Assembly (NCBI GenBank): GCA_963815305.1
Contig: CAWFFW010000001.1
Location: 1,488,001 to 1,552,000 of the forward strand
Length of the DNA stretch: 64,000 nucleotides
Origin: CAXBID01 sp963815305
Lineage (GTDB): Bacteria; Bacteroidota; Bacteroidia; Flavobacteriales; Flavobacteriaceae
Reading direction: 5' to 3'
Shown here: positions 43,594 to 52,140 of the stretch, piece after piece
Position numbering within the stretch: position 1 is the first letter of the stretch
Layout: the number at the start of each line of letters is the position of its first letter
Notes under the pieces: model-generated
The model's input: only the letters and a program-made list of their open reading frames with translations
What the model was told of the DNA's origin: nothing
The model's database searches: none
Program-made: the position numbers and the translations under genes

Positions 43594-45285
43594 ATGAGAT
43601 ATCTGTTCACGGTAATCTTATTCACTTTTTTAGTAATCCATACAAATGCTCAAGACCGTCCTATCGGAAAATCTTTCGCTACTAGGTCTGAAGTTATTGC
43701 CCAAAATGGTATGGTAGCCACTAGTCATCCCTTAGCGACTCAAATAGGACTAGATATATTAAAAAAGGGCGGAAATGCCATTGACGCTGCTATTGCAGCA
43801 AACGCCGCGTTGGGATTGATGGAACCTACGGGATGTGGTATTGGAGGCGATTTATTTGCTATGGTTTGGGACGCAAAAACAAAAAAACTTTATGGGTTAA
43901 ATGCCAGTGGCCGGTCTCCTAAGAGTTTATCTCTCGACTATCTAAAAAACCAAGGCCTAGAAAAAATCCCATCTTATGGTCCTTTACCAGTAAGTGTTCC
44001 TGGAGCTGTAGATGGATGGTTTGAATTATTAAATAAATTTGGCTCTTTACCAATTTCAGAACTATTAGAACCAACTATTAAATACGCGGATCACGGATTT
44101 CCTTTAACTCAAATAATAGGTGATGGATTCAACAGATCAGTAAATTATTTTTTAAAAAAAGGATTTCCTAATATTGAAGACACTTACATCAAACAAAATA
44201 ATAATAATCTTCCTGCTGAAGGTGAAGTTTATAAAAACCCGTATTTAGCTGAAACTTATAGGAAATTGGCAAAAAAAGGACGTGACGCTTTTTATAAAGG
44301 AGAACTTGCTGAAACCATAACATCTTTTATTAAATCTCAAAATGGCTTTTTATCCTTATCAGATTTTTGGGAGCATAAATCAGAATGGGTTCAACCAGTT
44401 TCAATAAATTACCGAGGGTATGATATTTGGGAACTACCACCTAATGGACAAGGAATTGTAGCCTTACAAATGCTTCAAATTCTAGAAGAATATGATTTTT
44501 CTAAAATAGATTTTGCAAGTGCTGAACATCTGCATTTGTTTATAGAAGCTAAAAAATTAGCTTTTGAAGATCGAGCAAAATATTACGCTGATATGGCCTT
44601 TGCAAAAGTTCCTGTAGATTATTTAATTTCTGATGAATATGCAAAAAAAAGGCAAAAACTTATTGGTGAAAGCGCAGGATTTTATAATGCTGGAGCAATT
44701 AGTGCTGGAGAAACCATTTACCTAACAACGGCTGATCAATACGGTAATATGGTAAGTTTAATCCAAAGTAATTATCGTGGTATGGGATCTGGCATGGTAC
44801 CACCAAAAATGGGATTTATGCTACAAGATCGTGGCGAATTGTTTAGTCTAATAGACGGTCAAGCTAATGTTTATGAACCAGGCAAAAGACCTTTTCATAC
44901 CATTATTCCTGCCTTTATAACAAAAGACGGCAAACCTTTTGTTAGTTTTGGTGTTATGGGAGGCGATTTTCAACCACAAGGCCACACTCAAATTGTAATG
45001 AATTTAGTTGATTTTGGCATGAATTTACAAGAGGCTGGTGACGCGCCTCGTTGGGAACATGGTGGCTCTTCCAGCCCTACAGGTAAACAGGCGTTTGATT
45101 ATGGGGAAATACAAGTAGAATCTGGAATATCTTATGAAACGATTAAAGGCCTAATTTCAAGAAGACATAAAGTGGGTTTAGATGGTTATTATGGCGGTTA
45201 TCAAGCCATCATGTGGGATGATAAAAACAAGGTATATCGAGGCGCTTCAGAAAGTAGAAAAGACGGACAAGCCTCTGGTTATTGA
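43594..45285 (+). CDS. ggt: Gamma-glutamyltransferase
   Basis: A 563-residue exported enzyme (signal peptide ending HTNAQ). NGMVATSHPLATQIGLDIL and KGGNAIDAAIAANAALGLMEP are the usual large-subunit start and GCGIGGDLFAMVW the glutamate site. The autocatalytic Thr of the small subunit is in AGETIYLTTADQYGNMVSL. It cleaves gamma-glutamyl bonds, for example in glutathione, in the periplasm. It follows the anti-sigma gene by 12 bp and may be co-transcribed with it. Confidence 0.94.
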   Translation: MRYLFTVILFTFLVIHTNAQDRPIGKSFATRSEVIAQNGMVATSHPLATQIGLDILKKGGNAIDAAIAANAALGLMEPTGCGIGGDLFAMVWDAKTKKLYGLNASGRSPKSLSLDYLKNQGLEKIPSYGPLPVSVPGAVDGWFELLNKFGSLPISELLEPTIKYADHGFPLTQIIGDGFNRSVNYFLKKGFPNIEDTYIKQNNNNLPAEGEVYKNPYLAETYRKLAKKGRDAFYKGELAETITSFIKSQNGFLSLSDFWEHKSEWVQPVSINYRGYDIWELPPNGQGIVALQMLQILEEYDFSKIDFASAEHLHLFIEAKKLAFEDRAKYYADMAFAKVPVDYLISDEYAKKRQKLIGESAGFYNAGAISAGETIYLTTADQYGNMVSLIQSNYRGMGSGMVPPKMGFMLQDRGELFSLIDGQANVYEPGKRPFHTIIPAFITKDGKPFVSFGVMGGDFQPQGHTQIVMNLVDFGMNLQEAGDAPRWEHGGSSSPTGKQAFDYGEIQVESGISYETIKGLISRRHKVGLDGYYGGYQAIMWDDKNKVYRGASESRKDGQASGY

Positions 45286-45292
45286 TGAGTCT

Positions 45293-45321
45293 GAAAAAAT
45301 TAACTGTTTTGAAGTTAATTT
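45293..45321. terminator. Bidirectional terminator between ggt and the TIGR01777 gene
   Basis: AAATTAACT (45297-45305) pairs with AGTTAATTT (45313-45321) around a seven-base loop between the convergent genes. On the minus strand a run of Ts follows. Confidence 0.7.
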
Positions 45322-45323
45322 AT

Positions 45324-46229
45324 CTATTCTAATAAATCCTCTAAAGCCGATTGTAAATGATGATATTCAAAATAAAAACCTTTACTTTCAATCTTTTTTG
45401 AGCTAACACGCTGACTTTCAAATAAAATAATATGCATTTCACCCAAAATAAGTTTCATAAAAAATTTAGGTATGTTGGGTAAAAAAAGAGGCTTTTTTAA
45501 AACCAAAGCTATTGTCTTGGTTAACTCTTTATTACTAACTGGGTTTGGTGCCACGCCATTGTAAACCCCCTTAAAATGATTTTCTAGAACATATATAAAC
45601 ATACGTGCTAAATCTTCAATATGTATCCACGATTGCCATTGTTTTCCGCTACCAAAAGCGGCTCCAATACCAAATTTTATAGGTTTAACCATCTCTTGTA
45701 AAGCACCACCTTTATTAGAAAGCACTAAACCAATTCTTATTTTTGAAACTGTAATATCTAACTTTGAAAAACCATCAACGGCTTCTTCCCAAACTTTTAC
45801 AACCTCTCCTAAAAAAGAATCACTTGTTTCATTGAAACTTTGATCGTAATAATTAACTAATGAGTCTGGATAAATACCAATGGCACTTGCTGAAACCACT
45901 TGTTTAATAGTGTGCGACTCATCTTTTAGTGTATTGATTAATAAGCGGGTGGACTCTTTCCTGCTATTTAAAATTTCTTTTTTGTATTCCGTAGTCCAAC
46001 GTTTAGATACGCTAGCACCGGCCAAATGTATAATTGCTTCAACATCAATAAAACAGTTTCTATCAATCTCGCTAGATTTGGGATTCCAATAAAATCCTTT
46101 ATAATTATCTTGATCAACTATTTTAGATTTGCTGGTCGTTAAGTAATTGACTTTTATATCGTTATTGTGACAAAGCTTTACTATTTCACTACCAATTAAA
46201 CCTGTTGCTCCTGTTATTAAAATTCGCAT
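45324..46229 (-). CDS. TIGR01777 family NAD-dependent epimerase/dehydratase-like protein
   Basis: A 301-residue extended short-chain dehydrogenase. MRILITGATGLIGSEIVKL is the nucleotide-binding motif. EAIIHLAGASVSKRWTTEYKKEI (core HLAG) and SASAIGIYPDS match TIGR01777 (YfcH/SulA-like), as do WQSWIHIEDLARMF and GVYNGVAPNPVSNKEL. The C-terminal DUF1731 part runs LPNIPKFFMKLILGEM. Substrate unknown. Convergent with ggt. Confidence 0.9.
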   Translation of the reverse strand: MRILITGATGLIGSEIVKLCHNNDIKVNYLTTSKSKIVDQDNYKGFYWNPKSSEIDRNCFIDVEAIIHLAGASVSKRWTTEYKKEILNSRKESTRLLINTLKDESHTIKQVVSASAIGIYPDSLVNYYDQSFNETSDSFLGEVVKVWEEAVDGFSKLDITVSKIRIGLVLSNKGGALQEMVKPIKFGIGAAFGSGKQWQSWIHIEDLARMFIYVLENHFKGVYNGVAPNPVSNKELTKTIALVLKKPLFLPNIPKFFMKLILGEMHIILFESQRVSSKKIESKGFYFEYHHLQSALEDLLE

Positions 46230-46397
46230 GTCCTTTTTTTATAAAAATACAAAATAGAGCTGCTTTTAACTAAAGTTTTATATTAGGTTTAACAGAATAA
46301 GGACGTTAGAAAACTGAATCTTTCATAAATGCTAGAACAAAATATATTAAATTATTCTAATTATAATTGAAAGAAATCTTGTATATGAGATTGTAAA

Positions 46398-47081
46398 CTA
46401 TTTTGTAGCACGTAACATTTCACGCTTTCCGGGTGGCCCGGGTAATCGTTCAACAGTAAAACCTACATCCTGCATGGCTCTGCGAACACTTCCTTTTGCA
46501 GAGTAAGTTACTAAAACACCACCATCTTTTAAGGCATTATACATTTTTTGGAAGATAACCTCAGTCCATAATTCGGGTTGAACTCTAGCTCCAAATGCAT
46601 CAAAATATATAACGTCATACTTATTGTCAGCTTCAATGTGATGAAATAATTTTTTTTGTTTTTTTAATGAAAAGTTTGGCGTAATGTTTTGTTGTTCTTC
46701 CCAAGAAACACTGTGTAATTTATCAAATAAACCAACTTCATGTATAGATTTTAAAGTTTCGGTATAATTAAGTTGATTAATTTCTTCCATAGAAACAGGA
46801 TAACCTTCAACACCCACGTAATGGATATTCATGTCTGATTTTTCAGCTTCTAATAGGGTGATAAAAGCATTTAAACCTGTGCCAAAACCAATTTCTAAAA
46901 TGGATATGCGCTTTGGAGATTCTGGAACACCATCAGAATTATAAAAATGATATAAGCCATGTTTAATAAAAACATGATAGGCCTCTTGGATAGCGCCATG
47001 TTTTGAATGATATTGTTCGTCCCATTCTGGTAAATGAATGGTTGTAGAACCATCACCTGTAATAACAATCTTGCGTTCCAA
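46398..47081 (-). CDS. mnmD: tRNA (5-methylaminomethyl-2-thiouridine) methyltransferase, MnmD type
   Basis: A 227-residue protein matching the methyltransferase half of MnmC (DUF752). HSKHGAIQEAYHVFIKHGL, ILEIGFGTGLNAFITLLEA (SAM-binding motif) and DVIYFDAFGARVQPELWTE are diagnostic, as is GSVRRAMQDVGFTVERLPG-x-PGKREMLRA. The oxidoreductase half of E. coli MnmC is absent, so it is the stand-alone MnmD form. It acts on wobble uridine of certain tRNAs. It ends the operon with the DUF4920 gene (1 bp apart). Confidence 0.9.
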   Translation of the reverse strand: MERKIVITGDGSTTIHLPEWDEQYHSKHGAIQEAYHVFIKHGLYHFYNSDGVPESPKRISILEIGFGTGLNAFITLLEAEKSDMNIHYVGVEGYPVSMEEINQLNYTETLKSIHEVGLFDKLHSVSWEEQQNITPNFSLKKQKKLFHHIEADNKYDVIYFDAFGARVQPELWTEVIFQKMYNALKDGGVLVTYSAKGSVRRAMQDVGFTVERLPGPPGKREMLRATK

Positions 47082-47082
47082 A

Positions 47083-47586
47083 CTATAGCATTATAAGTAC
47101 ACCGTCAGCCTCAAAAGAATAAGTTTTTTTTGGCGTAATAATTTGTGCTATTTCATCTTTTGTTTTTCCTGCATCTTCAGCATAATGACGTTGCTCATCC
47201 ACAGAAACTTCATGAATAAAAGCTTTTCCGTTTATCACAACCTCTTTTCCTGCAATATCTTTAGGCACAAAAAAACCATAATCTTTAAACTTAACCATAA
47301 CCTCATTTCCATCTTCAAGATTTAATGTCATCCAACAGCCTTTTGCTTGACAAACTTCATTTACTTTGGCTGTCATTTTTGAGTTAATACTATCACCAAC
47401 AGCCATGGTTTTATAATGGTTCGCCATAGATTTTGATTCTACAGCATCATCTGCAATTATTTCTTTTCCGAATGAAGCATATTCAATATGTCCAACTTCC
47501 TCATCCAATTGTACAGGTTGTTGACTTTTATTTTTACAAGAATTTAACAATAAAACAAATATAATTAATAAGGTAAAGGACTTCAT
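47083..47586 (-). CDS. DUF4920 lipoprotein
   Basis: A 167-residue protein with a lipoprotein signal (LLIIFVLLLNSC, Cys near 17). The DUF4920 domain includes GDSINSKMTAKVNEVCQAKGCWM, with the two cysteines of the C-xxx-GCWM motif, and VKFKDYGFFVPKDIAGKEVVI. The function is unknown; the fold is OB-like in my recollection. It stands one base before the MnmD gene on the minus strand and is divergent from ilvE. Confidence 0.88.
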   Translation of the reverse strand: MKSFTLLIIFVLLLNSCKNKSQQPVQLDEEVGHIEYASFGKEIIADDAVESKSMANHYKTMAVGDSINSKMTAKVNEVCQAKGCWMTLNLEDGNEVMVKFKDYGFFVPKDIAGKEVVINGKAFIHEVSVDEQRHYAEDAGKTKDEIAQIITPKKTYSFEADGVLIML

Positions 47587-47650
47587 GATGTTAATATTTC
47601 AATTTTGAACGATTTATGTAAATATACCGTTTTTTTAAAGACGTTTTATT

Positions 47651-47658
47651 TAAATTTG
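47651..47658 (+). promoter_or_regulatory. -7 box of ilvE
   Basis: TAAATTTG fits TAnnTTTG and stands 21 bases before the ATG at 47680. It lies downstream of an alternative upstream start at 47605, which is one reason to reject that start. Confidence 0.55.
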
Positions 47659-47679
47659 TATTGTAAAATACCTAGGCAT

Positions 47680-48744
47680 ATGAAGGCTGTAATTAATAAC
47701 ATAGAGATTACAAAAATCAAAACTACTAAAATAAACGATGTAGATTTTGACAATTTAAAATTTGGTCAAGTTTTTTCAGATCACATGCTAGAATGTGATT
47801 TTAAAGATGGTAAATGGCAAGACCCAAAAATTGTGCCTTACGGACCTGTTATTCTGGATCCTTCTGCAAAGATTTTTCATTACGGACAATCTGTTTTTGA
47901 AGGCATGAAAGCCTATAAAGATGAAAATGAAAATGTTTGGTTATTTCGTCCGTTAGATAACTTTAAACGTTTAAATATTTCATCAAAACGATTGGCTATT
48001 CCAGAATTGCCTGAAAACTATTTTATGGATGGCTTAAAAACACTTTTGAAATTGGATAGCGAATGGATTCCAAAAAAAGATGGAAGTTCTTTATACATAA
48101 GGCCTTTTGTTTTTGCTTCAGGAAACGGATTTCATGCATCTCCTGCTGATGCTTATAAATTTATAATTTGTACTGCTCCATCGGGGTCTTATTTTTCGGG
48201 AAAAGTTCGTGTTTTAATTGAACAAAAATACTCGCGTTCTGCAAATGGTGGTGTTGGTTTTGCAAAGGCTGGCGGCAATTATGCTGGACAATTTTATCCA
48301 ACACAGTTAGCTATAGATAAGGGCTATCAGCAAGTAATTTGGACCGATGATAACACGCATGAGTATATTGAAGAAGCTGGCGCGATGAACATTTTTATTC
48401 GTATAAATGATACTTTAATAACTGGGCCAACAAGTGATAGGATTCTTGATGGTATTACGCGAAAAAGCATTATTGAGCTTGCTAAATCAGAAAATATTCC
48501 TGTTGAAGTTAGAAAAATAGCCGTAAGCGAAGTTGTTAATGCTGCCAAAAATGGAAGTTTAAAAGAGATGTTTGGTGCTGGTACCGCAGCGGTAATATCT
48601 CCCATTTCTGGATTTGGTTATAATGACGAGGATTTTGATTTACCAGAATTGGATAAAACCTATGCCAGTTTCTTAAAAAAAAGAATTACAGATATACAGA
48701 CTAATAAAGTTGAAGATCCTTTTGGATGGCGTTATAAAGTATAA
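47680..48744 (+). CDS. ilvE: Branched-chain amino acid aminotransferase
   Basis: A 354-residue class IV PLP enzyme making leucine, isoleucine and valine. GQSVFEGMKAYKDENENVWLFRP (motif EGMKAY), the PLP lysine in FAKAGGNYAGQ, EEAGAMNIF and FGAGTAAVISPISG are family motifs. I chose the ATG at 47680 (MKAVINNIEITKI...) because relatives start there and the -7 box at 47651 would lie inside the longer version. The gene stands alone and has its own terminator. Confidence 0.95.
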   Translation: MKAVINNIEITKIKTTKINDVDFDNLKFGQVFSDHMLECDFKDGKWQDPKIVPYGPVILDPSAKIFHYGQSVFEGMKAYKDENENVWLFRPLDNFKRLNISSKRLAIPELPENYFMDGLKTLLKLDSEWIPKKDGSSLYIRPFVFASGNGFHASPADAYKFIICTAPSGSYFSGKVRVLIEQKYSRSANGGVGFAKAGGNYAGQFYPTQLAIDKGYQQVIWTDDNTHEYIEEAGAMNIFIRINDTLITGPTSDRILDGITRKSIIELAKSENIPVEVRKIAVSEVVNAAKNGSLKEMFGAGTAAVISPISGFGYNDEDFDLPELDKTYASFLKKRITDIQTNKVEDPFGWRYKV

Positions 48745-48794
48745 AATACCCTTTGTACTTCGAACATTTCTCAAAGAAGAAAATATTAATAAAG

Positions 48795-48827
48795 ACGAGA
48801 GTTATCTTCACTCTCGTTTTGTTTTTT
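48795..48827 (+). terminator. Terminator of ilvE
   Basis: ACGAGAGT (48795-48802) pairs with ACTCTCGT (48810-48817), followed by a long T run. It lies 50 bases past the stop. Confidence 0.85.
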
Positions 48828-48872
48828 TAATTATGAATCCATTTGCTATCGTAACAAAAAAATATTTTAATT

Positions 48873-49259
48873 TTATTTATCTAAAATAGATTGAATATTG
48901 GGTTTAAAATAATTAGGACCTTTTAGAACTTTTCCATCTTCCCTGTAAATAGGTTGACCATCTTCGCCAAGTTTACTCATATTACTGCGTTGTATTTCAT
49001 TAAAAACTTCTTCAATTTTATGCTGCATCCCATGTTCTAGTATAGTTCCGCACAAAATATAAAGCATATCACCTAAGGCATCGGCAACCTCAACCAGATC
49101 GTTATTGTTGGCGGCTTCTAAATACTCTTCATTCTCTTCTCGCATCAATTTATATCGCAGCATATTTTTTGCCATTCCTAAATCTGCTATTGGTGTTTCT
49201 CTGTACCCAATTTTAAATGCCGTATGAAATGCTTTTACAGCTTCTATTTTGTTTTTCAT
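48873..49259 (-). CDS. MazG-like nucleotide pyrophosphohydrolase
   Basis: A 128-residue all-alpha protein of the MazG/PRA-PH superfamily. The metal-binding E-x-x-E motif is MREENEEYLEA and the second part is DALGDMLYILCGTI. The C-terminus has KLGEDGQPIYREDGKVLKGP, seen in the phosphoribosyl-ATP-pyrophosphatase-like subgroup. It probably removes non-standard nucleotides in the cytoplasm. Divergent from the small membrane protein gene on +. Confidence 0.88.
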   Translation of the reverse strand: MKNKIEAVKAFHTAFKIGYRETPIADLGMAKNMLRYKLMREENEEYLEAANNNDLVEVADALGDMLYILCGTILEHGMQHKIEEVFNEIQRSNMSKLGEDGQPIYREDGKVLKGPNYFKPNIQSILDK

Positions 49260-49309
49260 TTATAATAATTTTTTCATTTTCTTGAAGAAGGAAATCTTTC
49301 CTAATGTAT

Positions 49310-49317
49310 TAAATTTG
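49310..49317 (+). promoter_or_regulatory. -7 box of the small membrane protein gene
   Basis: TAAATTTG ends 15 bases before the ATG at 49333 and fits the Bacteroidota consensus. Confidence 0.5.
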
Positions 49318-49332
49318 CATAAAAATAGCTAT

Positions 49333-49518
49333 ATGTTTAGTAAAGGTCAAATCATTTTTGGAATTATATTTTTTATCGTCTTCTCAATAGTGATTGCTTA
49401 TACCTATCGCAAAGATTTTAAACTTCATAAACGTTTTTACAAAGGCAGTATTTGGGTGCTTGTTGCCTTTATTAGTTTCATATTGTTTATTGCTGCTATC
49501 AAGTTTATTTTTAAGTAG
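49333..49518 (+). CDS. Small two-helix membrane protein, function unknown
   Basis: A 61-residue protein. FSKGQIIFGIIFFIVFSIVI and IWVLVAFISFILFIAAIKFI are two membrane helices joined by a basic loop (YRKDFKLHKRFYKG). The ATG at 49333 is chosen because a -7 box ends 15 bases before it; a start at 49249 would put that box inside the gene. Similar small proteins are widespread in flavobacteria, I believe, with no known role. Confidence 0.75.
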   Translation: MFSKGQIIFGIIFFIVFSIVIAYTYRKDFKLHKRFYKGSIWVLVAFISFILFIAAIKFIFK

Positions 49519-49604
49519 TACGTTACTTCGTATTTATTTGCTTTTTAACTAGATTTTAGGTTTTAATTTTATATGTTTTTTTAAATTCCGAAAAAAAATT
49601 CGAT

Positions 49605-50345
49605 TTGAATATTATTAAGGCTATTCCTGAATTTATAGATGAAACTTCATCAAAATTAAGCAACCTAAATTATCACAAAAAAGATTTCTCGAGTATTCAA
49701 AATTTTCCCCTTAATGCTACGCAATGTTTATATGTTATTGACTGGCAAAAATCTGAAGTATCTTTCCAGAAAGATATTCGAAAAATTTTAGGGTACTCAG
49801 ACAATGAGTTTACACTTGAAACTATATTGAATATTGCTCATCCTGATGACTTAATTCTTATTAAACGTATTACTCAAGCCGTTGTTAATCACCTTACGAA
49901 CAATACCTGTTTAAATTTAGAAAAAAGTTCATTAAACTTAACCTATAGATTTAGAAGAAAAAACAATACCTATATTAAAATATTAAGACAATCATCTCTT
50001 TTTGAAGCCACTAAAAATGGCAAGATGAAAAGTAATTTATCATTATTAACCGATATTTCTTTTTTTGATAAAACGGATACCGTTAATTGGGAGTTTAGCG
50101 CACCGTTAATTGAACAAGATGCTTTCAGAAAAGAAATTTATAAAGAATTTAACGATTTCTTTACGCCTAGAGAAATTGATGTTATCAAGCTCTTATCTAA
50201 AAATTTAAAAACCAAAGATATCGCCGAAAAGCTTTTTATTAGCGAACATACTACATATTCACATAGAAAAAATATACTTAAAAAAAGCAATTGTCATAAC
50301 GCTAAAGAGCTCGTTGAATTCTGTAAAAAAATTGGGGTAATATAA
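49605..50345 (+). CDS. PAS-LuxR transcriptional regulator (first paralogue)
   Basis: A 246-residue protein starting at TTG (49605); no in-frame ATG exists before the PAS domain. Residues ~40-160 form a PAS domain (CLYVIDWQKSEVSFQKDIRK, LGYSDNEFTLE, IAHPDDLILIKRI, SNLSLLTDISFFD). Residues ~183-246 form a LuxR/NarL-type helix-turn-helix (FFTPREIDVIKLLSKNLKTK, FISEHTTYSHRKNILKK). No receiver domain is present, so the signal must reach it through the PAS domain. It begins a three-gene unit with an alpha/beta hydrolase and a second PAS-LuxR gene. Confidence 0.88.
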   Translation: MNIIKAIPEFIDETSSKLSNLNYHKKDFSSIQNFPLNATQCLYVIDWQKSEVSFQKDIRKILGYSDNEFTLETILNIAHPDDLILIKRITQAVVNHLTNNTCLNLEKSSLNLTYRFRRKNNTYIKILRQSSLFEATKNGKMKSNLSLLTDISFFDKTDTVNWEFSAPLIEQDAFRKEIYKEFNDFFTPREIDVIKLLSKNLKTKDIAEKLFISEHTTYSHRKNILKKSNCHNAKELVEFCKKIGVI

Positions 50346-50359
50346 AATTCTAGTCATTC

Positions 50360-51175
50360 ATGAAGATCGTAAAAAAAATCATTGAAATAAAAAGTTTAAA
50401 AATTGCTTACTTAGATAATGACATAGACTCAGATAAAACTTTGGTATTTATTCATGGCAACTCCATGAATTCTAAAAGTTTTAAAAATCAATTTGGTTGT
50501 TCAGAATTAAATGAATTTAGACTTCTTGCATTAGATCTAACAGGACATGGTGATTCTGAAAATACTGACACTTATTCTGTAATTAAATTCGTTGATGTAA
50601 TTTCTAGTTTTTTCATCAACTTAAAACTAAAAAACTTTATAATTGTTGGACATTCACTTGGTGGACATTTTGCTATTCAATCTCTCCCCAAATTAATAGG
50701 CTGTATTGGCGCTTTTATTTTTGGAACGCCACCAATAAAAATACCTTTAAATTTAGACGAAGCATTTCTACCACACCCAGTAATGCCGTTATTATTTAAA
50801 AAAGATTTGAATGATGATGAATTAAACTTATTTGCAAAAAGCCTAACATCCATCAATAATGAGTCCTATATTAAAGAAAGCATTAAAACTACCGACACTA
50901 ATTTTAGGGAACAATTGGTTTTATCCATCCAAAATGGTGACATGGTCAATGAGGCGGCTATTCTTGAAACTTTAAACTATCCAGTTGCTCTTATCTGCGG
51001 AAGGAATGATGTTCTCGTAAACACTGATTACATTCAAAATTTATCAGTACCTAGTTTATGGAAAAATAAAGTTGCTATAATTGAAGATGCCTCTCATTGC
51101 CCAAATTTAGAAAATACGGAAGTATTTAATATGGTATTGATTGAGTTCGCTGAATATTGCTATAAAACTATTTAA
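50360..51175 (+). CDS. Alpha/beta hydrolase between two PAS-LuxR regulators
   Basis: A 271-residue alpha/beta hydrolase without a signal peptide. The triad is complete: Ser99 in VGHSLGGH, Asp217 in CGRNDVLVN and His246 in EDASHCPNL. The oxyanion loop is FIHGNSMNS. The closest look-alike I know is RsbQ and plant D14/KAI2-type receptors, which end in a similar G/SHCP-x-x motif. It starts 14 bp after the first regulator and ends 5 bp before the second, so the three form an operon. It may make, destroy or sense the small molecule that the PAS domains bind. The substrate is unknown. Confidence 0.88.
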   Translation: MKIVKKIIEIKSLKIAYLDNDIDSDKTLVFIHGNSMNSKSFKNQFGCSELNEFRLLALDLTGHGDSENTDTYSVIKFVDVISSFFINLKLKNFIIVGHSLGGHFAIQSLPKLIGCIGAFIFGTPPIKIPLNLDEAFLPHPVMPLLFKKDLNDDELNLFAKSLTSINNESYIKESIKTTDTNFREQLVLSIQNGDMVNEAAILETLNYPVALICGRNDVLVNTDYIQNLSVPSLWKNKVAIIEDASHCPNLENTEVFNMVLIEFAEYCYKTI

Positions 51176-51180
51176 ACTTT

Positions 51181-51936
51181 ATGGATGATTCAAATTTAGA
51201 TATTATTGACTTTACTAATAAAATATATCAAAGACTCAACACTAAGAAAATAAGTAATAATAATAACTTTTCAGATTTGGATAACTTTCCACTTATTTCT
51301 GGCAAACAATGCTTGTATATCATGGATTGGCATCAAAGCAAAATAACTTATTCTAGAGGAGTGGAACAAATGTTAGGATACAACAAAGGTGAGTTTACTA
51401 AAGAAGTCATTTTATATTATTTTCATCCTGATGATGCTAACTTTGTTAAAAGAATTATACAAGTAATAGTAAATCATGTCATAAAAACAGATGTCTCAAG
51501 CCATGATATGTTTTTAAATATAACCTTTAGATTGATTAAAAAAGATAAGTCATATTTAAAAGTATTGCGTCAAACAAAAACATATGATCACGATGATAAC
51601 GGGATGTTAATTAGTAACATTTCCTTATTAACAGATATTTCTTTCATGAATGACAACAAAAAAGTAGAATGGGATATAAATTATGGAAACATAGATCCTG
51701 TTGACTTTAAAGAAAGTATATTTCAAGAATTTCAAAACTTTTTTACTAATAGAGAAATAGATGTGATTAGGCTTATTTCAAATAATCACAAAACTAAAGA
51801 AATTGCCAAAATATTATTTATTAGCGAACATACTGTATATTCCCATAGAAAAAATATTCTCAAAAAAAGTAAATGCCATAATTCAAAAGAGCTCCTTGAT
51901 TTTTGCCATAAAATATGGTGTTTTATAAAAAATTAA
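51181..51936 (+). CDS. PAS-LuxR transcriptional regulator (second paralogue)
   Basis: A 251-residue paralogue of the regulator at 49605, with the same PAS (CLYIMDWHQSKITYSRGVEQ, HPDDANFVKRI, SNISLLTDISFM) and LuxR-type helix-turn-helix (FFTNREIDVIRLISNNHKTK, FISEHTVYSHRKNILKK). The last residues differ: HKIWCFIKN here against KKIGVI in the first. Deleting one T at about 51915 would give KIGVL and a stop, so a single-base insertion probably altered the C-terminus. The DNA-binding helices are intact, so the protein is likely still functional. Confidence 0.87.
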   Translation: MDDSNLDIIDFTNKIYQRLNTKKISNNNNFSDLDNFPLISGKQCLYIMDWHQSKITYSRGVEQMLGYNKGEFTKEVILYYFHPDDANFVKRIIQVIVNHVIKTDVSSHDMFLNITFRLIKKDKSYLKVLRQTKTYDHDDNGMLISNISLLTDISFMNDNKKVEWDINYGNIDPVDFKESIFQEFQNFFTNREIDVIRLISNNHKTKEIAKILFISEHTVYSHRKNILKKSKCHNSKELLDFCHKIWCFIKN

Positions 51937-51951
51937 CCACTTACTTCTTCT

Positions 51952-52016
51952 AAAATCAACCGTTTATCGATAAACTTTTCGACAAACGAACTAAATATCC
52001 CCAGTATTGGGGATTT
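51952..52016 (+). repeat. Structured ~65 bp repeat, copy 1
   Basis: Contains CAACCGTTTATCGATAAACT, TTTTCGACAAACGAACTAAA and an ATCCCC...GGGGAT hairpin (AATCCCCAGTATTGGGGATT type). The same block occurs at 55646-55711 with only a few changes. GTTTATCGATAAAC is a perfect 14-base palindrome. Copy 1 follows the second PAS-LuxR gene by 15 bases and precedes a T9SS-exported protein gene. Confidence 0.9.
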
Positions 52017-52140
52017 CAATTTAATAGCTAATTATATAGGTTTGGGGCAATGATTAAAGATTCATTAATAACTACGTTTATTTCAACATTTGAAATGCAT
52101 ACTAGTTTTTATAAGTTTAATAGCTATTAAATATCTATAT

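Noticed and set aside
47605..47679. Longer ilvE with 25 extra residues
   Set aside because: A -7 box lies within it, and relatives start at the MKAVI position.
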